From NCBI RefSeq assembly GCF_002902725.1, contig NZ_PPRT01000032.1, positions 1-44,903 of the forward strand: a DNA stretch of 44,903 nt, in the 5' to 3' direction. Position 1 is the stretch's first letter. Each line of letters opens with the position of its first letter. The position numbers and the translations under genes are program-made. Under the pieces are notes generated by a model, which searched no databases, was not told the DNA's origin, and saw only the letters and a program-made list of their open reading frames with translations. This stretch comes from Staphylococcus caprae (lineage in GTDB: Bacteria; Bacillota; Bacilli; Staphylococcales; Staphylococcaceae). This document shows, in pieces, positions 10,209 through 18,425 of this stretch.

Positions 10209-11538
10209 TTTATTTGAAAACTATGATAACAAGACACGTGAATTACATGGCTCTCTTAAACTTGCAGGATATAATCATTTTACAATTGTGATGAATGATG
10301 ATGGCTTTTTACCTGATGAGGTCACATCACCGTATCAATATTTTGCGGCTTATCAAGTATATGAAGATGACAAGCCGGCCTTTTTCAACGATGTGGTCAC
10401 GCCTGATTTCTGGGAAATTAAAGGTGACGGCACAATGGCCAAAATTATCGATATGGGTGAGTTAAGAGGAAAGATTTTCTATAGAAAGAACTTCAAAACG
10501 CGTGTGGTCAGCTTCGTTGAATGGTTAGATAAAAAACAACGTTTGCGTTCAGTCGATCATTATAATAAAGAAGGTTTTAAATTTGCAGAAACTGTCTATG
10601 ATTTAGCTGGAACACCGATTTTAAAAAAATATATGAATCGAGAAGGTAAAGAAGTGATTTATGAAAACTTCGTTACCAAAGATTTTGTCGTGGATTATCA
10701 AGGGAAATCCTATTTCTTCGCATCTAAAAGGGAGTTCATCAAGTTTTATCTTCAAGAGATTCATATTGATTTAGACCAAGTAATATTTAATAGTTTATCT
10801 ACACCATTTTTAGCACTCTATGATTTACCAACGAAGGGTAAAGGTATTTTATTCTGGCAAGAATATTCTAGGAATCATGTCCCGGGAAATATGAGGTTAA
10901 TATTTAACAATAATACCGAAAGACAGTTCAGTGTTATTATTCCTGAAAAGGATGAATATGAAAATATCATAGGTCATTTAAGTGAGGAAGAACGTAGATA
11001 TGTTCATGCTTCGGGATACTTGTATCATAAGGAAAAAGAGAATCAATATTCTAACAATATACTTACGCTGACGAATTCTGATCAAATCCCGCATTTAGAA
11101 TATTTAGTAACCAAACATACGGATTATCAGTTCCATATTGCTGCAATTACTGAAATGTCTTCACGACTAATGGATTTAGGTGACTACCCAAATGTCAAAC
11201 TTTATCCTGCAATTAAACAAAATATGGTAAATCAGTTGTATGAATACTGTGATATTTATTTAGACATCAATGAAGGTGGAGAAATTTTAAATGCTGTTAG
11301 AAAAGCATTTGATCATCATATGTTAATTCTTGGGTATACTGAGACGGCGCATCATTTTAATGTAACGTATCCTGACAATCAATGTTCGATACAAGACGTT
11401 GAACAATTAAGTCAAATGCTTAAAGAAATAGATGAAAATAAAGACAGATTTAGCGAAAGATTAAATTCACAGCAAGTGCATGCGAATGAAATTTCTAAAG
11501 TAGACTTCAAATCAGTATTAGAAGAAGCGTTAAATTAA
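10201..11538 (+). CDS. gtfB: GtfB, glycosylation chaperone/partner of GtfA
   Basis: A 445-residue protein with the same beta-meander plus GT-B architecture as GtfA, but its C-terminal domain lacks the E-x7-E catalytic pattern. Family knowledge: GtfB is catalytically inactive, binds the unmodified and partly glycosylated adhesin and stabilises GtfA. It starts with ATG inside the end of gtfA (GAGGTGCTACATG). It is the last recognisable gene of the accessory Sec operon, with no further glycosyltransferase genes after it, so the attached glycan is probably GlcNAc-based with Asp2 modification only. Confidence 0.92.
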   Translation: MINLFENYDNKTRELHGSLKLAGYNHFTIVMNDDGFLPDEVTSPYQYFAAYQVYEDDKPAFFNDVVTPDFWEIKGDGTMAKIIDMGELRGKIFYRKNFKTRVVSFVEWLDKKQRLRSVDHYNKEGFKFAETVYDLAGTPILKKYMNREGKEVIYENFVTKDFVVDYQGKSYFFASKREFIKFYLQEIHIDLDQVIFNSLSTPFLALYDLPTKGKGILFWQEYSRNHVPGNMRLIFNNNTERQFSVIIPEKDEYENIIGHLSEEERRYVHASGYLYHKEKENQYSNNILTLTNSDQIPHLEYLVTKHTDYQFHIAAITEMSSRLMDLGDYPNVKLYPAIKQNMVNQLYEYCDIYLDINEGGEILNAVRKAFDHHMLILGYTETAHHFNVTYPDNQCSIQDVEQLSQMLKEIDENKDRFSERLNSQQVHANEISKVDFKSVLEEALN

Positions 11539-11635
11539 GTGGTTTTATGCTGCGAAACTTACAATGTTGTAATTATGAGTGATATAACTTAAATTGAGCA
11601 CAATGATGTGTTTAGATATAACTGAGGTGAAAAAA

Positions 11636-11983
11636 ATGGAAAACTTTGATGAAAGATATAACGAAAAAGCAAATAATATTTTAGGAGCTTTAAGTTATTT
11701 AAGCGTCTTTTTTGCACCGGTGTTATTCCCACTTATCGTCTGGATTGTAGCTAAACGTCCTGCTTCAACATATTCAAGAAATGCATTGTTCAACCATATA
11801 TTTACATGGGTTTTTACTGCGATAGGCTTTTTCAGTATAATGGTTGTCCCTACATTATTTGACGATGCACATGCTGGTCTAGGTATCACGATAGGTCTCA
11901 TAGCTGCAGCGATTTTCTTTATTTGGGCTATTGTGCTGTTCTTAACAAATATTGTCAAAGGAATTAAGTTATTGATTATATAA
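11636..11983 (+). CDS. DUF4870-type small membrane protein
   Basis: 115 residues from the ATG at 11636, preceded by GAGGTG; an upstream TTG in frame (11594) has no ribosome binding site. Three hydrophobic segments are visible (about 15-38, 50-72 and 78-108), with 'LSYLSVFFAPVLFPLIVWIVAK' typical of the DUF4870/Tic20-like family. Function is unknown. It lies about 100 bp after gtfB, is closed by its own terminator, and no link to the accessory Sec system is established. Confidence 0.75.
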   Translation: MENFDERYNEKANNILGALSYLSVFFAPVLFPLIVWIVAKRPASTYSRNALFNHIFTWVFTAIGFFSIMVVPTLFDDAHAGLGITIGLIAAAIFFIWAIVLFLTNIVKGIKLLII

Positions 11984-11990
11984 TGATTCA

Positions 11991-12026
11991 AGGGAGTTGG
12001 AGCTTTTGTTCTAACTCTCTTTTTTA
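11991..12026 (+). terminator. Rho-independent terminator after the DUF4870 gene
   Basis: AGGGAGTTGGAGC (11991-12003) pairs with GTTCTAACTCTCT (12008-12020) around a TTTT loop. The stem has 13 pairs including three G-U, and is followed by a run of T. It probably also ends any read-through from the accessory Sec operon. Confidence 0.85.
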
Positions 12027-12042
12027 TAGAACTTAACAAGAA

Positions 12043-12126
12043 ATGTGGCTAAAGAAACAAGCTTTTGGGATTCTCTCAGGCATCTTGATTTTAGTAGCAG
12101 GCATACTAGCGTTGGTAAGAAAATAA
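12043..12126 (+). CDS. Possible 27-residue single-span membrane peptide
   Basis: An ATG ORF of 27 codons: MWLKKQAF, then a 15-residue hydrophobic core (GILSGILILVAGILA), then LVRK. Basic residues flank a transmembrane-length segment, as in small toxins or small membrane regulators. The upstream AACAAG is a poor ribosome binding site and the start lies just after a terminator, which argues against it. A strong terminator stands about 90 bp downstream. I do not recognise the peptide. Confidence 0.35.
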   Translation: MWLKKQAFGILSGILILVAGILALVRK

Positions 12127-12216
12127 ATTGTTTAGAGATAGATAATTGATTTTATGTTCTTAATAACGTAAGAAGTGAATAATAAAAAAGTGAGGATTAA
12201 TCTTCACTTAATAATG

Positions 12217-12252
12217 ATCTCCACATTGTTAATAACGATGAGGAGATTTTTT
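12217..12252 (+). terminator. Strong hairpin terminator upstream of msrA
   Basis: ATCTCC-A-CATTGTT (12217-12230) pairs with AACGATG-A-GGAGAT around a three-base loop, followed by TTTTTT. About 20 bp earlier, AGTGAGGATT/AATCTTCACT forms a second small hairpin. No annotated gene ends directly before them, so they may terminate the 27-codon ORF or a small RNA from 12127-12216. Confidence 0.75.
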
Positions 12253-12384
12253 ATTTATATGTTATGAATACGCGTTGGCAAGAAGCTTTGGATAAGCAGT
12301 AAATCAAATACCAATAGATTCTTATCATCGTTTGTTATTTGATTCTAGCTCTAGGTGTTACAATATTCATAAGAGGTGATAACG

Positions 12385-12864
12385 TTGGAAATTGTTTATC
12401 TTGCAGGCGGTTGTTTGTGGGGGACGCAAGCATTTTTCAAAACGATACCTGGCGTTGTGATGACGGAAGCAGGTAGAGGGAATGGTACTACAAATCATTT
12501 GGAAGAACCGTATGATGGATATGCTGAATGTGTGAAAGTAGAATTCAATCCACAACAAGTTACTATAAAAGATTTGATGGGGTATTTATTCGAAATCATT
12601 GATCCATATAGTTTGAATCGTCAAGGACCAGATATAGGAGAAAAGTATCGAACTGGAATATATAGTAAAGATCAAACGCATCTCGACGAAGCACAAGCAT
12701 TTATCAATGATAGAAATGATGCGCACCGTATTATGGTAGAAGTAAAGCCATTAACGAATTATGTTAGAAGTGCTGAAGAACATCAAGATCATCTTTATAA
12801 ACACCCTGAAGATCAGTATCTTTGTCATGTTTCTAAATCACTTTTAAATAAATATAAAAAGTAA
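12385..12864 (+). CDS. msrA: Peptide methionine sulfoxide reductase MsrA, divergent type
   Basis: Starts at the TTG at 12385, which has AAGAGGTGAT 5-8 bases upstream; the in-frame GTG at 12376 is inside that site. 159 residues, MEIVYLAGGCLWGTQAFF. Cys10 in GGCLWG is the catalytic cysteine (usually GGCFWG). 'GYAECVKVEFNP' and 'AEEHQDHLYKHPE' match the MsrA core. A C-terminal Cys in 'DQYLCHVS' could resolve the sulfenic acid. It reduces Met-S-sulfoxide in proteins and free Met after oxidative damage. Staphylococci carry several msrA paralogues; this one is divergent around the active site. Confidence 0.85.
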   Translation: MEIVYLAGGCLWGTQAFFKTIPGVVMTEAGRGNGTTNHLEEPYDGYAECVKVEFNPQQVTIKDLMGYLFEIIDPYSLNRQGPDIGEKYRTGIYSKDQTHLDEAQAFINDRNDAHRIMVEVKPLTNYVRSAEEHQDHLYKHPEDQYLCHVSKSLLNKYKK

Positions 12865-12950
12865 AATTAACCCTCGTTGCAGTTTCGAGATGATATAAAA
12901 TACATAAACAGACATGAAAATTTCTTTAAACCACAAGTTTAAAATATAAA

Positions 12951-12986
12951 ATAAGACTCCTCGCATCAGCGGGGAGTCTTATTTTT
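12951..12986. terminator. Bidirectional terminator between msrA and the DoxX-like gene
   Basis: ATAAGACTCC-T-CGC pairs with GCG-GGGAGTCTTAT around ATCA, with T-rich or A-rich flanks on both sides. The convergent arrangement of msrA (+) and the next gene (-) fits shared use. Confidence 0.88.
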
Positions 12987-12992
12987 CAATGT

Positions 12993-13349
12993 TTATCTTT
13001 TAGATGAGAAAGTATCTAGTAAGCTTAAAGTAGCTAAGCCTAATAAGTCAAGTGCGTGTTGTGCACCTTTTTTGCCGTGACCAGCTTCAAAGTGTTTGTA
13101 AGCTGCGACACTTAATACTGAAATTGTAGCAAGTGAACCTAAGCGAGAGATGTTTTTATTTAAGAAACTTGCAGCGAATAATGCAGCTGCAGTTGCTTCA
13201 ACACCACCTGCTAATTTAACTGAACTAGCTGGTAAACCAAATGTGTTTGTGAAAGTATCCACCATACCTTGGTCACCTTGTAATTTAGGTTTGCTTGCAT
13301 TGTATAATTCTTTAGCAAGTTTTAAATTTGTAGCATAACGTAAAATCAT
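12993..13349 (-). CDS. DoxX-like small membrane protein
   Basis: The start is the ATG at 13349 (MILRYATNLKLAKELY), which follows AGGAGGA at ideal distance; a longer frame up to 13376 overlaps the previous gene. 118 residues with a Gly/Ala-rich hydrophobic region (about 44-68), a second segment (70-90) and a third near the C-terminus. The pattern resembles DoxX/DoxD-type four-helix membrane proteins, often found next to oxidoreductases. It lies 13 bp after the flavin-dependent oxidoreductase gene, so the two are probably co-transcribed. DoxX assignment is tentative. Confidence 0.65.
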   Translation of the reverse strand: MILRYATNLKLAKELYNASKPKLQGDQGMVDTFTNTFGLPASSVKLAGGVEATAAALFAASFLNKNISRLGSLATISVLSVAAYKHFEAGHGKKGAQHALDLLGLATLSLLDTFSSKR

Positions 13350-13362
13350 AAAATATTTCCTC

Positions 13363-14415
13363 CTATTTATCTTCAAAATATTTATCTACTATAGGTTTAA
13401 CTTTTTCCCCAAAAAGACGAATTGAATGCATCACATACTCATGAGGCATAGAACCTACCGGAGTATGAATCATAAAGCGGTTAATACCTAGAGTCTCGAT
13501 GGTATCAATAATTTTTTGAGCCACTGTTTCAGGGCTTCCCAAGTAGATAGCACCATGACTGCCTATTTCTCTCTCGAAATAATTTTCATCGAAAGATGGC
13601 CAACCTCGTTCTTTACCTAGTACATCTTGATGTGCCTTAAGTGAAGGGAAAAACTCACGTTTCGCTTGTTCATCTGTTTCTGCAACATAACCCCAAGAAT
13701 GCACCCCAATAGGTAATTTGTCAGGATTATGTCCGTAAGATAATGCAACAGATTTATATATTTCAATATTACGTGCAAATCGTCTAGGATTTCCGCCAAT
13801 AATGGCATACGTAATTGGCAAGCCAAACGCGCCGGCTCTGAGTGATGATTCAGGTGTACCACCTGTGGCAATCCAAATTGGTAGTTCGCCATTTTCCACT
13901 CGTGGGTAAATGCCAGTCTCTTCTAAACTAGGTCTTAATTTACCTTCCCAACTTATGATTTCATGTTTGTTAATTTTAAGCAACATTTGAAGTTTTTCAT
14001 TAAATAGCTCTTCATAGTCATTTAAATTATAACCGAATAACGGGAAAGATTCGATAAATGAACCTCGACCAATCATAATTTCAGCTCTACCATTAGATAC
14101 AGCATCCAAAGTTGAGAATCTTTCATATACTCTGACCGGATCGTCTGAAGATAAGACGGTAACTGCAGAAGATAATTTAATATGTTGTGTTCTTGAAGCA
14201 GCTGCACCTAACACAGTGACAGGATCAGAAACTGCATAATCTTCACGGTGATGTTCACCTAAGCCATATACATCTAATCCAAGTTGATCTGCAAGTTCAA
14301 TCTCTTCTACTATATCTCTAATACGTTGAGCATGACTTATTGATTCGTGTTTACCATCTGGCATGTAAATGGCACTATTTTCAGCAAATGATGTTAAACC
14401 CAATTCTACTTTCAT
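13363..14415 (-). CDS. LLM-class flavin-dependent oxidoreductase (luciferase-like)
   Basis: 350 residues with the bacterial-luciferase-like TIM-barrel pattern: 'LGLTSFAEN', 'LADQLGLDVYGLGEHH' (conserved GEHH), 'RAEIMIGRGSF' and 'GTPESS'. Members use FMNH2 or F420-type flavins to oxidise small organic molecules; the substrate is unknown. The ATG follows AGGAGGTGTGAGTA. A perfect 8-bp inverted repeat lies just upstream (14428-14448), suggesting a dedicated repressor. Likely operon with the DoxX-like gene. Confidence 0.88.
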   Translation of the reverse strand: MKVELGLTSFAENSAIYMPDGKHESISHAQRIRDIVEEIELADQLGLDVYGLGEHHREDYAVSDPVTVLGAAASRTQHIKLSSAVTVLSSDDPVRVYERFSTLDAVSNGRAEIMIGRGSFIESFPLFGYNLNDYEELFNEKLQMLLKINKHEIISWEGKLRPSLEETGIYPRVENGELPIWIATGGTPESSLRAGAFGLPITYAIIGGNPRRFARNIEIYKSVALSYGHNPDKLPIGVHSWGYVAETDEQAKREFFPSLKAHQDVLGKERGWPSFDENYFEREIGSHGAIYLGSPETVAQKIIDTIETLGINRFMIHTPVGSMPHEYVMHSIRLFGEKVKPIVDKYFEDK

Positions 14416-14427
14416 TACTCACACCTC

Positions 14428-14448
14428 CTAGTATATTTTTTATACTAG
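14428..14448. promoter_or_regulatory. Candidate operator upstream of the flavin oxidoreductase
   Basis: CTAGTATA-TTTTT-TATACTAG is a perfect 8-bp inverted repeat overlapping the 5' side of the ribosome binding site and next to AT-rich TATATATATTA, which could include a -10 element for the minus strand. The symmetry suits a dimeric repressor such as a MarR-, HxlR- or TetR-type protein. No regulator gene is adjacent. Confidence 0.5.
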
Positions 14449-14812
14449 ATATATATATTAATCTTGCCCCACAATTTTGTCAATATAAAAGATTTAAACC
14501 ATACAGAAACGAATGAATAGCACAGTAACGCTATCAATTACTTTAACAACATTGGTTTTGTTTAAACCGTTGACGATAAAGTTTCAATTTTCATATGGAG
14601 TCATCTTTGTGTTTTAATACTATGAAAATGACTCGATTATTCATAGTTAACACTTATAGTAAAAGTATATTTTTATAAACTAAACCTATGAGTAAACCGC
14701 TTTTCTTGTACAGAATACTTATTAGCCTTACACTTGATGAAAATTCAAAATATCAAGTATGCAATCATTTTCAATATTAAATGTAATAATCAAGTAAAGA
14801 GAGGCGAAAAAG
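14449..14812. other. Divergent intergenic region without a convincing gene
   Basis: It separates two divergent oxidoreductase genes and must hold both promoters. Visible elements are GAGTCAT (about 14598) and ATGACTC (about 14628), a 7-bp inverted repeat. Two TTTAAACC copies are also present. A 34-codon ATG ORF at 14513 has no ribosome binding site and looks random. Confidence 0.5.
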
Positions 14813-15826
14813 ATGAAAACGGATATGCAAGCGATGGTTATTCATCATTATGGGAAAGGTCCTGTGTCATTAGAAAGAATGCCATTACCAAGTATGAACC
14901 CGAATGAAGTACGAGTGAAAATTAAAGCAGCAAGTATTAATCCAATCGATTTCAAAATTCGTGATGGTAGTTTGAAAATGTTACTGTCTTATCAATTTCC
15001 ATTAATATTAGGAAATGACTTTGCAGGAGAGATTTCCGAAGTAGGGGAAAATGTTACAGACTTCAAGGTAGGCGACAAAGTGTATGGACGTCCACGTAAA
15101 TCGAAAATTGGAACATTTGCCGACTATATTTCAATCAACGCAGAAGAAATTGCTCCAATGCCTCAAGGACTTTCTTACGAAGAGGCGGCAAGTATACCTT
15201 TAGTAGGCTTAACATCTTATCAAGCGCTAAACGAAGTAATTAAAGCTAAGCCAGGAGACAAAGTGCTCATCCAAGCTGGATCAGGTGGCGTAGGAAGTTT
15301 TGCCATTCAATACGCAAAAGCAATAGGGCTTTATGTTGCAACGACTGGAAGTGATCGAGGAGAAAAACTTATCAAATCATTAAATCCAGATGAATTTATT
15401 AATTATAAAGAACAAGATTTCTCGAAAGTGTTAAAAGATTTTGATGGTGTATTCGATACACTTGGTGGAGATAATTTAGAAAAATCATTCCAAATCCTTA
15501 AACCACATGGTGTCATTGCTTCGATTTCTGGATTACCGACAGAACGCAATGCTAAAAAGTTAGAAAAAAGTATTTTCAAGCAAGGTTTATTAAAAGCAGC
15601 ATCATTGAAATACCAACGTTTAGCAAAAAAATTCAACGTTAACTATGAATTTTTATTTATGCATCCAAGTGGTAAGCAATTAAGAGAAATTACAGAACTC
15701 ATTGAAGCTGGAAAAATTAGACCAATCATTGATAAGGTATTTGACTTTAAAGAAACTCAAAAAGCCATTGAATACTCTGAAAGTGGAAGAGCAAAAGGCA
15801 AAATTGTAGTAAAAATGGAAGATTAA
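14813..15826 (+). CDS. NADPH-dependent quinone oxidoreductase-like protein (zinc-free MDR family)
   Basis: A 337-residue medium-chain dehydrogenase/reductase. The N-terminal GroES-like domain contains 'AASINPIDFKIRDG', with no catalytic zinc ligands. A Rossmann domain follows with the NADPH motif 'AGSGGVGSFAIQYAK' at about 161-175. The relatives are quinone oxidoreductase and zeta-crystallin, which reduce quinones, enals or enones. The ATG is preceded by AGAGAGGCG. It is followed 17 bp later by a DJ-1 family gene and they probably form an operon for electrophile or carbonyl detoxification (inference). Confidence 0.88.
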   Translation: MKTDMQAMVIHHYGKGPVSLERMPLPSMNPNEVRVKIKAASINPIDFKIRDGSLKMLLSYQFPLILGNDFAGEISEVGENVTDFKVGDKVYGRPRKSKIGTFADYISINAEEIAPMPQGLSYEEAASIPLVGLTSYQALNEVIKAKPGDKVLIQAGSGGVGSFAIQYAKAIGLYVATTGSDRGEKLIKSLNPDEFINYKEQDFSKVLKDFDGVFDTLGGDNLEKSFQILKPHGVIASISGLPTERNAKKLEKSIFKQGLLKAASLKYQRLAKKFNVNYEFLFMHPSGKQLREITELIEAGKIRPIIDKVFDFKETQKAIEYSESGRAKGKIVVKMED

Positions 15827-15843
15827 TTAAAGAGGTGAGATAA

Positions 15844-16527
15844 ATGGCAAAAATTATGATAGTCAATACAAGTACAGATTACTTTGGAAATACAGAAGAA
15901 CCTACAGGACTATGGCTAAGTGAACTGGTGCATTTTTATGATGCATTTAAAAATACAAATGTAGACATTGATATGTTTAATATTACTGGTGGAAATACAC
16001 CGATCGATCCCGTGAGCCTTAATCCACTGATGTTTGATAATACAACGAAAGCTTATTATAAAAATGAAAGTTTCATGGATTTACTAAGATATTCTCAACC
16101 TATTAGAGAAGCGCAACCTGAGAAATACGATGCCATTTATTTTACTGGTGCTCATGGTGTGATGTATGATTTCCCAGAAAATAAATACATCCAAAGTGCA
16201 GTGAATACGATTTATGAAAATGGGGGAATCGTTGCAACGGTTTGTCATGGCATTGCAGCGCTACTCAATGTCAAAGATGCTGGCGGTACGTATTTAATTC
16301 AAAATAAAAAGATAACTGGATTCTCAAATATTGAAGAGGTCCTAGCTCAACGTGATACCATCGTACCTTTCCATTTACAAAACGAAATTAAAAAACGTGG
16401 TGCCATTTATCGCTATGGTCGAGTTCCGTTTACTTCAACACTAGTTGTAGACGGCCGAGTGATTACAGGTCAAAATCCGCAATCCCCGTCTCAAGTTGGC
16501 GAAGCGGTACGAAAACAACTACTATAA
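15844..16527 (+). CDS. DJ-1/PfpI superfamily protein, Hsp31-like
   Basis: 227 residues. The nucleophile elbow is 'VATVCHGIAAL' with Cys134 followed by His. The acidic residue expected to contact the cysteine is in 'NTEEPTGLWLSE' near residue 18. The layout fits the Hsp31/glyoxalase III branch, which converts methylglyoxal to lactate or repairs glycated molecules, rather than PfpI proteases. AAAGAGGTGAGATAA precedes the ATG. Second gene of the two-gene operon with the quinone reductase and ended by a strong terminator. Confidence 0.85.
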   Translation: MAKIMIVNTSTDYFGNTEEPTGLWLSELVHFYDAFKNTNVDIDMFNITGGNTPIDPVSLNPLMFDNTTKAYYKNESFMDLLRYSQPIREAQPEKYDAIYFTGAHGVMYDFPENKYIQSAVNTIYENGGIVATVCHGIAALLNVKDAGGTYLIQNKKITGFSNIEEVLAQRDTIVPFHLQNEIKKRGAIYRYGRVPFTSTLVVDGRVITGQNPQSPSQVGEAVRKQLL

Positions 16528-16536
16528 TAAAAAGTA

Positions 16537-16586
16537 AAAGCACGCATCTTTATCAACTGTTTAAGAAGATAAGGACGCGTGCTTTT
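16537..16586. terminator. Bidirectional terminator between the DJ-1 gene and tetR
   Basis: AAAAGCACGC (16537-16546) pairs with GCGTGCTTTT (16577-16586). Inner ATCTTTATC/GATAAGGAC pairing continues the stem. Convergent genes on both sides can share it. Confidence 0.88.
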
Positions 16587-16598
16587 GTATGCCTCGTT

Positions 16599-17174
16599 TT
16601 AATTGGTTTTACAGTTTTGAAGTGAAGCTTCTAATGTATTGTTTAGTGTTTCGAAAATTTCATCTACCGAGTAATTGTAATCATTTTCAACCCAACGTCT
16701 TAAAACTTCAATGACACCACTGCTATAAAAATCAGCTAAAATTTCTGGGTGCTTACTTTCACGTATCTTCAATGCAAGGGGATCATCATGATTATTCTTT
16801 ACGCCATATAACATCATTTCACGGCTTGCACGTGTTAAACTCCTGAAAACATCAACTTGTCTGGAAGATACAAGCAAATGCTTAAATACCTTCTTATGTT
16901 GTTCTATATAATAGATAAAAGCCTTAAAAGATTCAGAAGTTTTAATTTGTGGCGCTTCAGTTGAATCTGTCATAATTTCGCCAGTCATATATTGAGGTAG
17001 GGAATAGAGTAAATCATACTTATCTTGGAAATAACGATAAAAGGTACTACGATTTATCTCGGCAACTTCACAAATTTTTTGAACAGTCATTTCATCAAAA
17101 TGATAGTCATATAAAAGTTCGAAAACTGTCTGGTTAATATGTCGAATCATACGTTTTTGAGTTGATGTGGGCAT
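16599..17174 (-). CDS. TetR family transcriptional regulator
   Basis: 191 residues from the second ATG (17174, MPTSTQKR), which sits 8 nt after AGGAG; the first ATG at 17180 would be only 2 nt away. The N-terminal helix-turn-helix is clear: 'MTVQKICEVAEINRSTFYRYFQDKYDLLY' spans about residues 30-57. The C-terminal all-helical domain is the ligand pocket. It is transcribed in the same direction as the binding-protein and MMPL genes and lies after them, so it may control the exporter, as FarR controls FarE in S. aureus. The effector is unknown. Confidence 0.87.
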   Translation of the reverse strand: MPTSTQKRMIRHINQTVFELLYDYHFDEMTVQKICEVAEINRSTFYRYFQDKYDLLYSLPQYMTGEIMTDSTEAPQIKTSESFKAFIYYIEQHKKVFKHLLVSSRQVDVFRSLTRASREMMLYGVKNNHDDPLALKIRESKHPEILADFYSSGVIEVLRRWVENDYNYSVDEIFETLNNTLEASLQNCKTN

Positions 17175-17312
17175 ATACATTTCTCCTTTTATTATTCTCT
17201 ATTAAAGGATACTTCACGACACAGAATATACGTTAATTTATCATAGTTGAATTGCTTTTACCAAATATAAATGTCAGTGAATATCTTCATTTAACACATT
17301 CATTATAAAATA

Positions 17313-17411
17313 AGCTCTAAGACAATTTCTTTAGTGTGCTGTACCTCTCAAAGTTAGATTGTAGTCCAACCTATAGTGGTGCACATTCTAATTAGAAATC
17401 ATCTTAGAGCT
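17313..17411. repeat. 99-bp element with 18-bp terminal inverted repeats and inner hairpins
   Basis: The left arm is AGCTCTAAGACAATTTCT (17313-17330) and the right arm AGAAATCATCTTAGAGCT (17394-17411); they are complementary except for two bases. Read on the minus strand, the 63-nt interior contains GTGCACC/GGTACAGCAC and GGTTGGA/TCTAACT pairings, so a branched RNA is predicted. It sits between the binding-protein gene and tetR and is followed on the minus strand by a T-rich tract. It could be a complex terminator, a small RNA or a miniature inverted-repeat element. Confidence 0.6.
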
Positions 17412-17463
17412 ATCATTTTGGATTAATATTCTAGTCTCAACACATTGACTTTATACTACTTAA

Positions 17464-18402
17464 TTAATGATCAATACCTTTTAACCATTTATCAACTTTT
17501 GTTTCATGGTCATCGACATAATCTTTGGCAACATCTTCAGGATTTTTATTATCTTTAAAGATTTTCTTCGCTAATTGTTCTTCATCATCTTTACTCCAAT
17601 TGTCAGAGACGCGTGTAGCAATTGTATACGCCGCAGGATGATTTTTTTGGAAGCCTTTATTGAACACTAAGTTAATATGTTCGTCATCTTTACCATAAAT
17701 TTTTTCAGGATCTTTTAACATTTTGATATCGAGCTCTTTAGAGAACCAGCTTGGTTCCATAGCAGTGAAGACGATAGGCTTTTGTTGTTTATAAGCTTTT
17801 TGAATCGCTTTAAATTGATCTTGGTCAGATGACTTATGCAAACGATATTGATCTAATTGACCATCGTCTAGTTCACTTTTAGTTTGTTTCATCACGCCAT
17901 TTCTATCGTCTGTACCTTGAATCGTCCAATCTACAGATTTACCAAAACTTTTACTACTATTTAAATCTGAAATTGAATCAATATTTCTTTCATATTTAGG
18001 AACAGCTAAACCAACTTTTACGTTATCTACTAAGTTCTTTTTATCATAAACTGTTAATTGACTTTTGAATTTGTTGTAAAAGCTTTTGTCTGTTGATGGA
18101 AAGATACCTGAAGCGTGGAATGAATCCGTATCTTGAGACACAGATGCGTATAGTGGACCACTCGCTTGAACAGGTGTCGTTGTCACATCGTATCCAGCTT
18201 TCTTAAGCACTTCCGCAATCACTAGAGAACGTGGCGTAGAATTGTCGCTTGCGATATAAGGAATAGTGACTTCCTTTTTACCTAGAGATGTATTACCATC
18301 GTCCGATGATCCGCTACCACCATTACCACACGCGCTTAGCACAATAGCTAAGGCGAGAATGGCAAGTAGTCCTAATACTTTGAAACTACTTTTCTTGAAC
18401 AT
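17464..18402 (-). CDS. Glycine-betaine/OpuAC-type substrate-binding lipoprotein
   Basis: 312 residues. It has a lipoprotein signal peptide with lipobox LSAC (Cys25), a Gly/Ser linker, then an OpuAC/ProX-type binding domain starting 'KKEVTIPYIASDNSTPRSL'. The ATG follows AAGGAGGAAACGCCGA. It therefore sits on the outer face of the membrane and binds a small solute, by family a quaternary amine, though the ligand is not proven. No ABC ATPase or permease gene is nearby. Its only partner is the MMPL exporter 23 bp upstream in the same transcript, an unusual pairing. Confidence 0.83.
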   Translation of the reverse strand: MFKKSSFKVLGLLAILALAIVLSACGNGGSGSSDDGNTSLGKKEVTIPYIASDNSTPRSLVIAEVLKKAGYDVTTTPVQASGPLYASVSQDTDSFHASGIFPSTDKSFYNKFKSQLTVYDKKNLVDNVKVGLAVPKYERNIDSISDLNSSKSFGKSVDWTIQGTDDRNGVMKQTKSELDDGQLDQYRLHKSSDQDQFKAIQKAYKQQKPIVFTAMEPSWFSKELDIKMLKDPEKIYGKDDEHINLVFNKGFQKNHPAAYTIATRVSDNWSKDDEEQLAKKIFKDNKNPEDVAKDYVDDHETKVDKWLKGIDH

Positions 18403-18425
18403 TCGGCGTTTCCTCCTTCTTTGTT

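Noticed and set aside
14513..14617. 34-codon ATG ORF with hydrophobic composition in the divergent intergenic region
   Set aside because: No ribosome binding site, a composition as expected from AT-rich DNA, and it overlaps probable promoter sequence.
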